This document shows, piece after piece, positions 14,043 to 27,370 of a stretch of DNA of 64,000 nt (positions are counted from its first letter, which is position 1; the number at the start of each line of letters is the position of its first letter). The notes beneath the pieces are model-generated. The model had not been told where the DNA came from, searched no databases, and saw only the letters and a list, made by a program, of their open reading frames with translations. Position numbers and translations under genes: made by a program. The stretch is from Anagrus nilaparvatae (taxonomy: Eukaryota > Arthropoda > Insecta > Hymenoptera > Mymaridae), in assembly GCA_022575985.1 (NCBI GenBank), contig JAKSXM010000007.1, forward strand, positions 61,720,501 through 61,784,500, in the 5' to 3' direction.

Positions 14043-16294
14043 TGCAAGAACTGAAGCTAAAGTAAGCTAATTTTTGCTATCAAGATGCATCCCATTGGTT
14101 TTTTAATTCAAAAATTTTTGAGTTACTTTTGTATTTAAAATAAAACTTGATTAATTAAAATGAAAATGATATCTCCTCTTTAAAAACTTTTCTAATAAAT
14201 AAAGTCCTTTTTATAGGTTAATGAAACCATTTGTTATATGAATATTTCAAATACCAGAGAATTTAGGGTGCAAGATATAAGTAACGGTAAAAACAATAAA
14301 GATGTAAATGATATATTCCACTTATTGTCTCATTTTTAATTAACATTTTTGCACAAATTTGTGGAGAAAAATAAAATTTGGCAATGCACGATTTAAATTC
14401 ATTTTAACGACTAATTAATTCAATATTTTCAAAAGAACCACAAAAAAAAAAAAAAAAAATTAAAATATTTATTTTTCAATTTTTTATTTCTATTACTCCA
14501 AAAAAAAAAGTACAAAACCAGAAACCCTCAAAAATTCCTTTGAATATATTTTCAACAAAACCTAATTCCAACAAAATACTAAAACTCTACCCTACATCAA
14601 AATACAGGGTTGAATATCTTTTATTTCAATTTTCCTAAAAGTATGTACAGCACTTAAATAAAAAAAAGGTTTAAATTTGATTCTATAAAATACAAAAGAG
14701 ATAAAAAAAAACTATTTTTCTTAAAATAAAATTTTTTATTCTTTTATCATGTAAAATTCAAAAGTAATTTATGCATAAAATCTTATCTTTACACTTGTCA
14801 GTACTAATTTTCAGAATTTTAATGCTAAAAAAATTTTATTTACTCTGAAATAATAATCGATAAAATACATAAAAATCGTAGAAAAATTTCTCAAAAAATA
14901 AATTATTTATGATATGTAAAAATATTAAAATTTTATAAATTTTTCTTTCTATATATATAACCTATTATAAAATTACAAAGTTTAAACTCATTAGCAACGT
15001 ATTGTTACCCTTTTTTTTTCAAAATGACGCAACGTATTACTATTTATGCTATGAATTTTGTGGTCTTTGCATTTATTTTCTCATTTATATGTACGAACGT
15101 GACTCTAAAAAGTCTTTCTCTCTCGTTTACTATAATAATAACTTCTCGTTCAAAATGATCAAATTCTCTGTATGTATGTGTGTGTATTTTTTAACTTTTC
15201 TATATTCTCTTGTTCTTTCTATATTTTCTCTATTTGCAAATCGTCTTTTTTTTTTATCCACAAGTTATACGAAAAACTAACGACATTTTTATATTATATG
15301 CAGAGAAAAAAAATTTAATATGGAAATGATGGATAGAATATGTAAAATTTTAAAATAATAAAAATATTTTTTTGTTTTTATATGATAATATTTAAAAATT
15401 TTTATTTAATGATTGAACTTGAAATATTTGATGAAAAAATTGGATTTAAATTTGATATTGGTAGTAAATTAGTCTAATCTATGATAGATAGCTCTTTAAA
15501 TTTGAATATTTGATTTTAAGTGCAAGCAAAAAGGGTTAAACTAGAATCTGTTGGCTAGCAAAAAAGATAAGGTGGCCAAAAACTATTCAGAGTTGATATA
15601 ACAAAAAAGGACCGAAGGACGAAGAAGAAACAAGGAAACAAACAGTTGAAACCACAAGCAAAAACTAGAAATCAAGGCTTCGAGCAGACCTTAAATTAAC
15701 ATAAGAAGAGCAAAATTAAGGAAAATTAAGCAAAGAACATAATTACGAAAGATTTTTAAAATATCTTGATAAATTATATATTTTTGATAAATAAAGAAAT
15801 GCAGTTCCTGAATGTCAAAGAAAATAATCTTTTATCCACAATAGAATTTATACAGCAGGTAGATTTACTCAAACGAATATTCTTGAAGGTAAAATATAAG
15901 GAAAGTGAGAATTATATGCACAGAAGAATGAAGAGAGTTCATTAGCAGATAAAATGGTATATGAAAACTAACTTCAAGTCATACAATAAATAGTCATGGA
16001 CTAGTCTTTTATGGATGTGGAAAAATTCAAGTAAGATTCATTGAACTTCAGGCACTCTTTTATGCTGGGTGGTCTTCGTTTGAATATATTCTTCACTTCA
16101 TAATTTTAGACAGTATAATATAAAAATTAATTATTTAAATTTTTTATTTTTAATTCGATTATCTGCATCACAAATAAAAAAATAAAATACATTTATAAAA
16201 TATTTAATTAAATGAAAAATCAAACAATTTATTAATTAATAAAAGCCAAAATATACATGCTTTTTTATTATATTATTTATTTAGGTTATATATA

Positions 16295-16940
16295 GGGTAT
16301 TTCACGTTAATTTATCCAGTTAAATAATTGACTTTTTTTATAATGAATTATTTTAAAATTTTATATCACAAGCAAGAGGACTCGATGAAGCTTATTTTCA
16401 TTGTTGTCTTTTTTAACTAGGTGTTCGTGATATTTAATGGGTTTTTTTGATGCAAAACAAGTGCAGTGGGTTGTGAACTAAGTTGTACGAAAAAATTTTT
16501 GCTTGAATAAGCTTATTTCTAGAAATGAAAGTTTTAGATTATTTAGGAATTAATTTTTTATTACTATTGAGGAATTTAACATTTTTTTATTTCAACCGAT
16601 TAAACAATTTTGAGAATTTACTGAATTACATTTCATTTGAAAACAATTAAAATTTACCCTAATGTCGGGTCGGCTATATGAAATTTTGGTCTTTTCTGTT
16701 TTATTTCGTATATAGCCCGAAATTTTTCGAAAAAGGTCTTTAGTTGCAGTTTAGATTCGGAAGTTTCCTTGGCTATACAAAACTAGACTCAATTCTACTA
16801 GTGTCCTACTAGTGCAGTTCTAAATTTTTTTTCAATTATTTGATTTTCAAATATCTAAAAAATTTGAAAACTTTGGACACTCATCGAATTAAATATAAAA
16901 ATTCATGATTTCAACTGAACAATTTCACCTGAAATAATCC
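16295..16940. mobile_element. Possible TIR element (GGGTATTTCACG... type)
   Basis: The left end GGGTATTTCACGTTAATTTA and the inverse of the right end (GGATTATTTCAGGTGAAATT) align with gaps over about 27 bp, both then reading C/TCAGTT. An internal hairpin (GTCGGCTATATG and CGTATATAGCC) lies at 16667-16720. The decay makes the limits approximate. Confidence 0.4.
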
Positions 16941-18032
16941 ATGTAAACATTTTTTTGTTGACATAACAAACAAACATGAAATCTGTTAATTAAAAAAAAA
17001 AAAAATTTGGTATATAAAACAATAAACGTCAAAAAAATTGGGTACATATAGTAAAAAAATATGTTTTATACATAGATCGTTATAAATATTAAGTGACTGA
17101 CGCAAAATAAACTATCGTTTTTCTTTTTATTTTTGTATTAAAAAAAAAACAATGGAAAAATTTTTTTATAAATTAAATTTTTGTTAAAAATAAAATAACA
17201 ATTAATTTTCAAGATAGATACTTTCGTGTTGATATAATTAGCCAATGTAATCTTTCTAGTAAATAAGTAAATTCATGATAATATTGATTAAAAGATAATA
17301 ATGCAAACATGTTAAAAGTAATCCATCAGCCTAGTAAACTCTATTAAAACTAAAAATTACATTAAATTTAAATAGATTTATCTATATGAGAAAATTAATC
17401 AAAAATTAGATATTTAAGATGAGAGAGAGAGAGAAAATTTCTTATTTTACTAGGTCACTTAATGCTTTTTAAATTAAACTAAAAATTTTAAGTTACTTTA
17501 CTACTAGAACCTTATAAGAATGAAAATCTAGCTAACTGGAACAAAAAAAAGTTTTCTTTCAACTTTTAAGGATACACTTGAAAAAAATCATAAAAGTACT
17601 AGAGATGACATAATCGAAAGGAAGTACTTTTTTTTGCCTTTGACTTCCTGCGCAAGGTCATAATAACGACTGTTATATTTATATCAAACACACATGCATG
17701 TTACACTTTTTTTTTCTCGATGAGTGAAAATTGCCAACGTTTGCTTTCGTATAAATAAAGAGATTAACGATCTAATAAATCAAAAGCTACTTTTTCTAAA
17801 TTTATCTTTTATGTATGATAAAATTTACTATTTTTTTCAAGCTTTTATTGAAAATTCAAGTTAAAAACTTAAAATATAGAAAAAGCTTTTTGTTTTTAAA
17901 TGTAATTTAATTTTTAAAAAAAGCTGTATGTTAGTAGTTAAAATAACTAAATGTATTGTGTATTGCTTTTACATCAGCTGAAATTAAAAGCTTTAAGTGG
18001 AGTAAAAAAATTTGATTCTTTTTTTTATATAT

Positions 18033-18345
18033 GGGTCATTCCAGGTGAATTGACTGAGTTTGATATCAGAAATAAAGATTAGTATTTTTATAAATGATAC
18101 TTGAAATTGGTGTTTTGGGGGCTAATTTTCCTAACTTGAATTCCTCCAAAAATTAAATCATGTAAATTAATTTCTTAAATAGCTGCTTTTTCACGATAAT
18201 ACTAAAATAATCTATACTTATTTGAGTCTAAAGGTAAAAAATCAATTTTTTCTTCTTATCAACTAAATTCTGTCAGAAAATCCAACTTTGCAAATAAAAT
18301 CTTGCTAAACTATTTCAAAACAGAATTTCAAACTTACCGTGGAAT
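18033..18345. mobile_element. Possible TIR element (GGGTCATTCCAGG type)
   Basis: The left end is GGGTCATTCCAGGTGAATTG followed by GAGTTTGA. The inverse of the right side contains ACAATTCCACGG followed by AAGTTTGA. The left end resembles that of the 16.3 kb element, which suggests a shared family. The evidence is weak. Confidence 0.35.
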
Positions 18346-19134
18346 TGTTCATATAATATCATTAAAAATATAAAAAATTGAAATAAAATATTAAATAATT
18401 TTATAAACTTTATTGTTAAACATAATAATTATTTTATAACGAATATTTATTAAATTATAAAACAAAATATAAAATAATAATTTCAAAATATAAATTATTA
18501 AAACAGAAATCAAATAACGTTGAAACATAAAAAAAAATTTTTTAATGAATTTTTCAAAAACAAAATTACATTTCGTTTAAAATGTTTCTTTTAAATAAAA
18601 TGACCAAAGATTGATGTTACATACTGAATAGACGTTTTTTTTTCTTATTTTAGCCCAAGAAACACAAAAAAAAAGATAAAAACGAAATAAGAAAATCTCA
18701 ATTTATTTAAAAAAAGAACCAACTACAACATCAATCTTTCTTTATACTTTTTTCAACAATCTTTTTATTTCTTAAAATACAATTTTCAAAGAAATTTACC
18801 CCGTAGTGCACATCAATTAAAAACATTAAATTCTGCATATTTTTAATTAATATTAAAATAAAATTTTAATTAAATGCAAAAAAAAGTACCTAGGTATAAA
18901 ATAAAATATCCCATTTTTTTGCGTTCGTTAAAAAAGTATTTTATACAATACGGGCTTAAAAAAAAATATGAAATTTATAATATAAATTTTCATGATAAAA
19001 TCTTCAGTAAATACAGAGGCAGCTTTGATATAAAAATAATTGAATGAAATAAATGAATTAAAAAAAAACTACTGACATTAAGTTCCTTTAAAAAAAAACT
19101 GACATACTAAAAAAAAAAAGTAAAAAAGACTTAC

Positions 19135-19305
19135 CGTTATCGAATAGTGCTTGCAAAGCGGTTTATAGGCGTTGGTTCCGCATGTCATAAACTTGTCTGG
19201 TCCCAACCTTCCAAAAACCCTCACGTAATTTTGGCACGTATCTTTATCACCACCTTTTAAATAACATAATTCTTCGTGTGCTAGTGTACTTGGCCAATGT
19301 AACCT
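19135..19305 (-). CDS. Sema1a: Semaphorin-1A-like exon, first blade of Sema propeller (third exon seen)
   Basis: This minus-strand exon is 171 nt, exactly 57 codons. It is bounded by an acceptor TTTTACAG and a strong donor GTAAGTC, with phase 0 on both sides. Motifs in order are LHW near residue 2, HEELCYLKGG near residue 10, DTCQNYVRV near residue 22 and CGTNAYKPLCKHY near residue 42. The cysteine pattern C-x9-C and then C-x8-C is that of Sema domains, where CGT-N/G-A-x-x-P-x-C is a signature. The YKPLC-K/R-HY form favours class 1 over class 2, which in insects reads roughly CGTNAHNP at this place. It joins in frame to the exon at 42060. The following exon should encode the segment leading to the GLCPFDP motif of the family; I did not find it in 1-19134, so it probably lies beyond the left edge. 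The gene product is expected at the cell surface. Confidence 0.95.
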
Positions 19306-20557
19306 CTGTAAAAAAAATTTATTATTATTATTATTAAGCTCTTTATAAGAGTATGAAATAACTTTTTTTTCTATATAAACTCAAAAGAAGCTTGTCTTAT
19401 TTTTAAGTGATTCTAGTAAAAATTATAATGACAAGGAAAACGAATTTTACTATTTAATATAAAAAATAAACCTCAATTTTCTTTTATGCACTTAGTTGTA
19501 CTACCTTACTCAAATTCAGGAAGGAAATTTATACAAGCTCGTCTTTCCCTATTGGCTTTTTTTTCATACTACTTTATGTACTACTAGCATCTCTCTATCT
19601 CTTTTTTGTTAACTTTTATTTTATACTTTTGCAACATTTTTAGAGTACCTTTTGTTGGCACGCTTATATATCGCTCGATTAAACTTTTTACTTAAACGCA
19701 TTTTTACGTTTTTGATGATAGAATCAATCCCACTCATATAAAAAATCTATATCTCTCTGAATTTTACTAAAAAAGTAGTACTTTCTTGTTGTGAAATACT
19801 TAGTTTTAGACAGAGATAGGCTTTAAAAAAGATACAAGATAAACGTAAAAATCTATATCTTTACGATTTCAGAATACTCAAAGAGGTTAAAAGATTCTAT
19901 ACAACAAAGCTTCTTTTTTTTCTACGAGTATTATCGTTTTTTTTTTTGAACTTATATGTAAATTCAAAAAGTTAAAAAGTAGTCACGAACATTTTTTTTT
20001 TTAGACTACTTACTTACTACAAATTTTTATTTTTTTTTATTTTGTGAAAATAGAATAAAATATTTAATAATTTAAAGTATATTAAATGTATTTTAAAACG
20101 TTTTATTGTAAATTTGAATAAAATTTTTTTGAATTTTAAATTATAATAAATTTTTTTATCAATATAAAACACTGAATTTTTCAAACTTTTTTTATTATTA
20201 AATTTTTTTATTTATTTAAGAAAACTGTATATTTATTGATCTATTCAGTAGTTTTTTATGCTTGACTATTTTTTTCTTTATTAACCTACTAAAATATATA
20301 TATTTAAATTAAATAATTTATACGCTTGAATATTATATTGTCATTATATTTATTGTTTATTTTTCTAAGATATTATTTGTTATGGTTTATGGTAAAAGGA
20401 TTTATTAGTGCTTATTGTGGTATAAATAATTTTTAATTTGTTTGCTGGACTGCACTGCAATGATATTTAAAAATAGACTTTTATTTTTATGCATTTTATT
20501 GGACCTAAATTTTCTTTAAAAAATAGACATTTTGTAGATAATTTTATGCAAGTAACG

Positions 20558-20875
20558 ATTTTTTCTTTTATTTTTAAAATTTTTGGTAATTTTTTGATAT
20601 AGAACTTATTTTCGTTGTAAATGGTTTCTTCAAAAAGTTTGTTTTAAATGGTCGACAGAACAGCTGCTATAACAAGCAAATATTTGTTCTGGAAATACTT
20701 GTTTTATAGATAACACTGGTAAACCTCAATTATTCTTGATATATATATATATTTCTCGCAAACGAAATGACTTCTAGAAGTTATATAAATGCAAATTAAA
20801 ATTTTTTTTAGTTAAATGTTACGTTAGATTTGATAATAACCAAATGAGTTACATTATTAATAATAATTCTTTTCG
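20558..20875 (-). repeat. Direct repeat, copy 1 (carries 35-bp box)
   Basis: About 230 bp in the core (20591-20819) is nearly identical to 21963-22203, including the stretch GCTATAACAAGCAAATATTT and the following segment to CTGGTAAACCTCAAT. Weaker similarity extends on both sides. The copies are in the same orientation 1.37 kb apart. I call the minus strand because the 35-bp box reads that way. Confidence 0.8.
20753..20787 (-). repeat. 35-bp box copy 3
   Basis: On the minus strand: TATATA, 12 bases, CATTTCGTTTGCGAGAA. It is inside direct repeat copy 1. Confidence 0.75.
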
Positions 20876-20995
20876 AATGTTGTTAATCTGCCTTATAGTA
20901 ATTATACTGATAATGATAAGAAATTATTATTTTTGTCTAAGTTTTGTGTGGTTAAATTTAGTTAGTAATTTAGTGTGTGTGATTCTTTGCCACCA

Positions 20996-21053
20996 GGGGG
21001 CCAATTCTTTAATTTTATCCCTTTGATAAGTACTCTGTTTAGAATTGGCCCCC
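20996..21053. repeat. GC-rich hairpin, 13-bp perfect stem
   Basis: GGGGGCCAATTCT at 20996-21008 pairs perfectly with AGAATTGGCCCCC at 21041-21053, with a 32-nt A/T-rich loop. It stands out from the A/T-rich background. It is possibly a very short hairpin element; no function can be assigned. Confidence 0.6.
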
Positions 21054-21921
21054 AGCCCACCACCAATTTATTTCGTAATCCACTTTTTTTTTAGTTCCGT
21101 ATAGATAAAAATATGTGTACTGTATGGAATTGAGGTTTCATTTTCGAATTAGAAAAAATTTTATTCACACTTTGAGTGTCCACGTTTTTAAGAAAAATTA
21201 ATATTTCATCATTAAATTAGCAAAAACTACCTCAAAAAGGGGTACTTTTGTACACAATTTAATTTCAGTCTTCAATTTTTAAAAAAAACTTTTTTTGCTC
21301 TCAATTAAACATTAGACAATAATATATAATAAATTTAAACTCGAGGGTTAATTAAAGAAGATTAAAACTATTCCTAAGTATGGACCTGGTTATATTAAGA
21401 GCTAAAGAGATAAAATTTTCTCCATCATAGGCCTTTTGAACCGTTGATCACGAATCCGTGATCTTTTTTAATCAGAAGTTAGTAACACACCCTTAAATAA
21501 AGAAATTTTCTCCAAAGGGGCTGCTTAGATTTATGTTTATCATAAATAAATTCTAACTTTGAGCCTTCAATATTATTAAAAAAATCAATATTTTGCAGCT
21601 ATTTTAGAAATTTAAAAAATTTTTTTATGTATCTTTGCAATTACAATATCAATATTAATTGCATTTGCTAAAAACTACACCCATGGAAGTATCTTTATTA
21701 CATTCAGGTTTTAAAATATAATCGCAAAAAAAAATTTTCTAAACTGATTTTTAAATATATGTCAAGTTTTTGAAATCATTTACAACAGTACCTGTTTTTG
21801 TAATTATAATATTATGTAATTTCTGGCTGCTAATCAGAAAACTAAATTTAAAAAAAGGCAGTTTATAGCTAGATCTTAAAAACTTTGAAATAATGACAGT
21901 TTGTTTTTTTTGGCAGAATTA

Positions 21922-22268
21922 TTTTTTTCTAGTTTTGAAAATTTTTGATTTAAAAGTTAGTAATTTTTTTATAAAGAAATTATTTTCATTGTAAATAGTT
22001 TCTTCAAAAAGTTTGTTTTAAATGGTCAACAAAACAGTTGCTATAACAAGCAAATATTTGTTCTGGAAATACTTGTTTTATAGATAACACTGGTAAACCT
22101 CAATCATTCTTGATATATATATTTTTCTCGCAAACGAAATGACTTTTAGAAGTTATATAAAAGGGAATCTTGAATGCAAGTTTTAATTGTTTTAGTTAAA
22201 TGATACAGCGTCTAAAGATAGATTTTAAAATATACAAATAAATTACCTTATTAATAATAATGCTTTCA
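21922..22268 (-). repeat. Direct repeat, copy 2 (carries 35-bp box)
   Basis: This is the partner of the repeat at 20558-20875. It differs by a few substitutions, a shorter AT run before the box and a roughly 10-base insertion after it. Either two insertions of one element or a local duplication would explain the pair. Confidence 0.8.
22125..22159 (-). repeat. 35-bp box copy 4
   Basis: On the minus strand: TATATA, 12 bases, CATTTCGTTTGCGAGAA. It is inside direct repeat copy 2 and so not independent of copy 3. Confidence 0.75.
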
Positions 22269-22401
22269 GTAATTTTCTGTCGACTTTTCATGGTACTGAT
22301 CTTAGCGGTCAAAGTCAGCGGACAAACGTAAGACGTAACAAAAATTCAAAGTTAGATATTAAATTTAAATCTTCGGTGTTTTCATAAAGAAAATTTACTA
22401 C

Positions 22402-22650
22402 CTAGAAGTTTTTGAGCTCGGTAATTCCAAATATGACGTCAAAATAGTGAAAATTCAATATGGCGGTTGGAAAATCGTAATATTTTCCACAAACTAGAAA
22501 TTTCTTTTATTTGCACTAATGACTTCAAGTTTTACTCGGAGGTTTTTGAGGTCGCTAAATTTATATTCGTTGAAAAAAAGGTGAAAATACTCAACCATAG
22601 TCGGAAAATACTTAAAATTTCCGCAAGAAAAATTCTATTTTTTCATCTCT
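22402..22650. repeat. Two degenerate tandem units, about 134 bp period
   Basis: AGAAGTTTTTGAGCTCGGTAA at about 22403 recurs as GGAGGTTTTTGAGGTCGCTAA at about 22539. The downstream AATATGGCGGTTGGAAAAT segment also has a worn counterpart. This looks like a decayed tandem-repeat or transposon-internal array. Confidence 0.45.
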
Positions 22651-24257
22651 TGCGTATATGTTTACTATTTTCTTGATCGCAAGTCGATTTTTTATATCAC
22701 TTTTGAAAGATTAAATTATGGACAAAGTTACATATATATATAAAACAAACGTATTCTTAATACTATTAAGCTTTCGTCAAAATTCCTAAAGGATCCCTAA
22801 AAAAAGTGATAAAAATTGTTATATTTTACTATAAATACGCCAGTATGGCGTTGAAAACAAATTTTTTTAATCAAATTTTCCAAAGAACCTTTTTAAAAAA
22901 ACGAGTCATATATAAATGAAAATAAAGACGTTATAAAAATAATACTGTCATTTTAAAGTCTTAAAGATTAAATTTTGATATTGAACTATATGTGTGACTT
23001 ATTTAAACTTCTAAAATTCATGCATATTTTTATGAAATTTCTATTTTCTTATAAAAAATATTACCCAAAAATAGAAATAATATTATTTTAAATCTTTTCA
23101 TGTTTATACAGTATAAATTCAAAATATACATAAAAAAGGATGTCAAATAACAAGACAACAACAACTGTTTTAGATCGTTCAATAATTCTTCAATTTCCTC
23201 TGTAAAAGCATAACACTTTATTGCTTTTTCGATTTTACTTATTGTTTATTTCTTCTCTCGGATATTTCAAATTAATTAACTTTCAATTCTTATTTAAATT
23301 TTTTTTTTTTTTAATATTTGCGTATTATTTCTTATAACTGTTTTTTTTGTGGTTCTTATTTAAAATACTATAATTTACGCTCTATATGATTTAGATTTGT
23401 AAATAAAATAAAATTGTAAAATTAGGTCAACAAATATAATCTAAAATTAGCGAATCAAAGTATAAAAATTCAATTAAAAATCAATTAAAATTTAGTATTT
23501 AAAAAAGTGTGAAATAATAAAAAAAAGGGTACCTATTGAGAAAAATATAAAAGGAAAAAAAAAACTAAAATAGCGTTTACAAAAGAAAAAAAAAATTTTT
23601 TTTTCATTGTTCTCATCTATAATAGTTGAAGAGAGCCCTTGAACGTGATAAAAGAGAGCTTTGAGAAGCTTTTCTCGATATCAGGTTCAGTGTATACCTG
23701 CAGCATTTGCTATTATTATAAATGTGTGTGTTTTAGTCGAATATAACAAACGTTCATTGACTGGAATAAATTTTGTATAGACAATATTATACCGTTAATG
23801 GTATTTTTTCTTGCTTTTTTTTTAGTTAAACTATCCAATTACAATTTAACAGTAAAAATTTTTATACAAATATCCTTTTAATATAATGGAAAATTTAATT
23901 TAAAAAAATTTTCTTCTTTTTTTTTAATTCGTTATTTTTTTTATTTTGAAATGTATCTATAATGAGAAATAGTTTTTCTGTTAAATAATGGAATTATTCA
24001 ATATTTTTAGATAAATTGTCCGGATGTGTCGTTGGATTTAGATTATATAATATTTTTCTTTGTGCTAAAATTTTTTTCTATTATTGCAAGGATCAATTAT
24101 TTATTGGATTTCGTGTTTAGGACGATATAATTATATTATTTTTAAAGTTACGTGTTTGTTCTTGAGCATTATTTAATAGTGAATCCTAAATGTTAAAATT
24201 TTTAGTATTTTTTCTAGTAAAAAATATAAGTACAAAGGAATTTTTAGTATCTTGACT

Positions 24258-24455
24258 TTTCGAGAAATTATTAAGCGTAATTTCGCTTGTGACTAGTAGA
24301 TTTTTCTTTCATTCAAATGATTTGAAATGTGAAGAAAATTAAAAAAAAATGTTTTCCGTTCATTTAAGATATGCACGTAGCGGTATAATGAGCAAAAAAC
24401 GAAATTCCGAACCCATAATTCCGTTTCTCGTTAGCAGAAAAATTCGCTGAAGTTC
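24258..24455. repeat. Relic related to the 48.9 kb hairpin repeat
   Basis: It shares, in order, AATTTCGCTTGTGACTAG, a GAAGAAAATTAAAAAAAAAT run and CCGTTCATTTAAGATATGC with the repeat at 48.89-49.03 kb. A worn inverse (TTTCTCGTTAGCAG) follows at about 24423. Confidence 0.45.
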
Positions 24456-25899
24456 TGAAGAGTAGCAAAAAAAATTAGTTTAAATTATAAAATTAGGCTA
24501 ATTTTTTTTATCTTATCAATGGTTTATATGAAATTTTCTTTTTTTTTTATACAGCGTTTAGAAATTTATAAAATTTGTCAAAGTTTTTATTTAATGACTG
24601 AAAAGGCTGTTGCTTAAAATTCTATCCAAAATCTGCCCAGAAAACCCATAAAAGATCCTCGCTTTTATATAATAAAAGTATTATTTTGTTAAACAGTAAA
24701 TTAATCACTTTATTCTTTAAATATAAACTCTAAGTATAAACATTATCATATTTTAAAATCAATAAGCACTCAAATATTAATGCAAACTTTAGTAATTAAA
24801 AATTTATTACGAGCATAAAAATGTGATATATAGAATTTTATAAAATATAAATCACTTTCAAAAAAAATTTATGTTTTCATAAAAAAAGTATTAAGAAAAT
24901 TTATTGAATATTTAATTATTTTATTAGGTTGAGTGAAACTCAGATTTATTCTGTGACTTTAGAGAAAGTAATTTTTAGAATATATTTACCTAGAACTATG
25001 AAAACTAAAAATAGTTGTAACAAATATTGTTTCTCTTGTTTCTCTGGGGTGCTCAAGTTTCGGGGTTTTTTGATACAATCAATTCGTTTAGAATATTTAA
25101 ATCTATTGGCATAATGTTTGATGTAACGACTTGTTTATCAATTATTCAGATTCTAAAAGTTGTTGATTCTAAAAACTATTGCTCAGACTACCATAACAAA
25201 CTATTTCGTCAATAATGAAAAAATATTATTTATTTATTTGCAGAAAAAATGCATTAATTATTTCTAATATCAACACTTAACAGTAATAAAAAATGCATAA
25301 AATGATAAATAATATTTCTTTTAATTAATTTTTATAAGCATTCTCTCGAATGAAAAAAAAAATCAATATTTTAAATAATTAAATTTTTGCATTAAAAAAA
25401 AAGTACAAAGCCTACATTATTAAACACTGGTAAAAAAAGAGACGAATATATAGTATTAAATTCCATTAATTAAAAATTTTAATAAATTTTATTCTTTTAT
25501 CTCAAAAAAAAAAAAACAAAAATTCGAAAAAAAAAGTTCCTCTACATGCATATATGAGAGACAATTAGTAAGCGCCATTAGTCAACGTTAATACGTTAGT
25601 TTTTAGTATAGAGATCCTAAAATACCTTTTACACTATTATAAAATACGTGTATAAAAGCTCTCTCTTTTGCTTAAAATTTTCATATATGTATACTTCATA
25701 TTCCATTTATACCTGGAAAACTTTATATATTATCAAGGGTATAAATTTTTTTTTTGTAAAATAAATATAAAAAAAACGATTGATATATTGTAGGTGCAAA
25801 AAAAACGACGAGAATATGCTACCCTCTTGTCTATAATTCACAGAGGTAACTGACTGGAAAATTGGATGAAAGTGTAAAACTGTATATATGTATATTTCT

Positions 25900-25914
25900 A
25901 CACACACACACACA
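25900..25914. repeat. (CA)n microsatellite
   Basis: About seven CA units next to a TATATG tract. Confidence 0.85.
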
Positions 25915-27370
25915 TAATAACACAATAATTTTACAAAGTGTTAAAAATAATAAAAAAAAATTTTAGTGTTATGTAGTAGTTAAAATTAACAAAAATTTAT
26001 TGTTTTTTTACTGTAGTGTAGATTATTTATTTTACTGCTATTTTGAAAGTTTAAATATTTCTTAACGATAATGAAATCTTTTTGTTTTTGTTATATAATA
26101 ATAAAAAAGACGAGTTTCTTTTTTTATTTTAAATTGGTCATTTTGTTTCGAAATTGTAATAACAATTACATAAATAATGTGATAATTACACAATTTTAAA
26201 CATCTGTTTAAAAAAAAATGTTGTATTCTATTCGTATATGTGTGTGGGTAAAAGTAATTAGTATTTATTATATTTAAAATCTGCCGTTATTTAATATTCG
26301 AAGTGTAGAAAATTGATTCGTTATAAAGTAAAATGCAATTTTAATGATAAATATCAGTTAATTCTGAGTAAGTAAATTACATTTTGATTATAGTAAATTA
26401 ACCTAAATTTTCATCAACTTTTCGATATTTTAAATAAAATCTAATTTCGTTCGTTTTAGATTTTCATTTTATAAATATAAAAGAGAAATAAGATTCCTGT
26501 CACGACTTTGAATTGTAATCAGAGTATATTCAATTTTTTTACTGACACATTAAAAATAGGAGCCTTCTGGATTGAATTTCTTTTGTTTCTTTATACTTTC
26601 TCTAGAACCCGAGATCTGATGTTTATTGTTTATTTTATTTAAAAATTCAGTTTATTGATTTTAGTTTAATGAAAAAATTATAGGATTTTCATATCTAAAA
26701 TAGTGAAAGGATTAAAATTTATACGCCAGATGCATAACTTGTCTCTTTAACTGACAAGAGCTGACGCTAAACGTCTACTAAAATTTAGTTTTGTTCTAGA
26801 CTACTTATACTCTTTAATAATAATAATAATCAACAACAACAACAAACTTTTTTCTTTTTTTCACTAAAAAATGTTAATTACGAATTTTATTATTATGAGA
26901 GATTTTTTTTTTTCTACACTTTTGACAGTTTTACTAAATTTTCTATTATTTTCTTTTTTATTCTGTATTTTAATTTACTTTGTCTGACATTTAAATATTC
27001 AAGTAACATGAAATGTATCTGCTACTTTTTTTTTCGAGGAATTTAAATAATTAAAATGATAAACTGGTAAGTTTTTATACCTATTTTTTCATTTTTAATA
27101 GTTTTAGTGATAATTCATTAAAATAATTCATTTTGGATATCTGTCTAAATTTTTAAGAAATTTTTTTTATTGTGTTTTAGACTTGAGAGTATTTATAGAA
27201 TGATGACTGTCAAAATTAATTAAAAAAATTATAGAAAAGTAGGTCGTTTATATTGATTTTTATATTTGAGAAAAAAATTTTTTTTCTAAGCAGAATTTCG
27301 AGACTTTTTTGTCAACTAACGAAAATTTTGACTCAATTTTATGATTCAATTTGTTGGAATGTCTTCAGTA

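Larger units (their letters stand above)
1..19134 (-). other. Semaphorin-1A intron (partial, at least 19.1 kb)
   Basis: No coding exon is recognised in this stretch. It opens with the donor at 19134-19133 and its acceptor is not in the window. Contents: simple AT and TG runs in 760-900 and 2300-2327; hairpin and foldback elements at 2.86-3.05 and 3.05-3.74 kb; a foldback at 5.7-6.3 kb; 35-bp boxes at 4464 and 9503; a TIR element at 13.16-14.04 kb with another inside it; and possible TIR elements at 16.30-16.94 and 18.03-18.34 kb. The segments 6.35-9.5, 9.6-13.1 and 14.05-16.29 kb are otherwise low-complexity A/T sequence with homopolymers in which I see nothing definable. The stretch 15540-16060 is purine-rich but has no recognisable protein. 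Confidence 0.8.

Noticed and set aside
15002..15280. 92-codon hydrophobic Phe/Tyr-rich ORF, membrane-like
   Set aside because: It results from T-rich low-complexity DNA read in frame, with no family motif. Many such ORFs occur here on both strands.
15799..15957. Open 48-52 codon frame with mixed codons (MQFLNVKENNLLS)
   Set aside because: It is in a purine-rich stretch, with no splice sites that make an exon and no recognised family. Possibly a relic, but not supportable.
17706..17757. Minus-strand TTTATA...AATTTTCACTCATCGAGAAAAA as a box copy
   Set aside because: The spacing is about 5 bp too long and the core is broken by several bases. It may be a decayed copy but is not counted.
27265..27290. 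TATTTGAGAAAAAAA as a further 35-bp box
   Set aside because: The distance to the TATA-like element is too short, so the defining spacing is absent.
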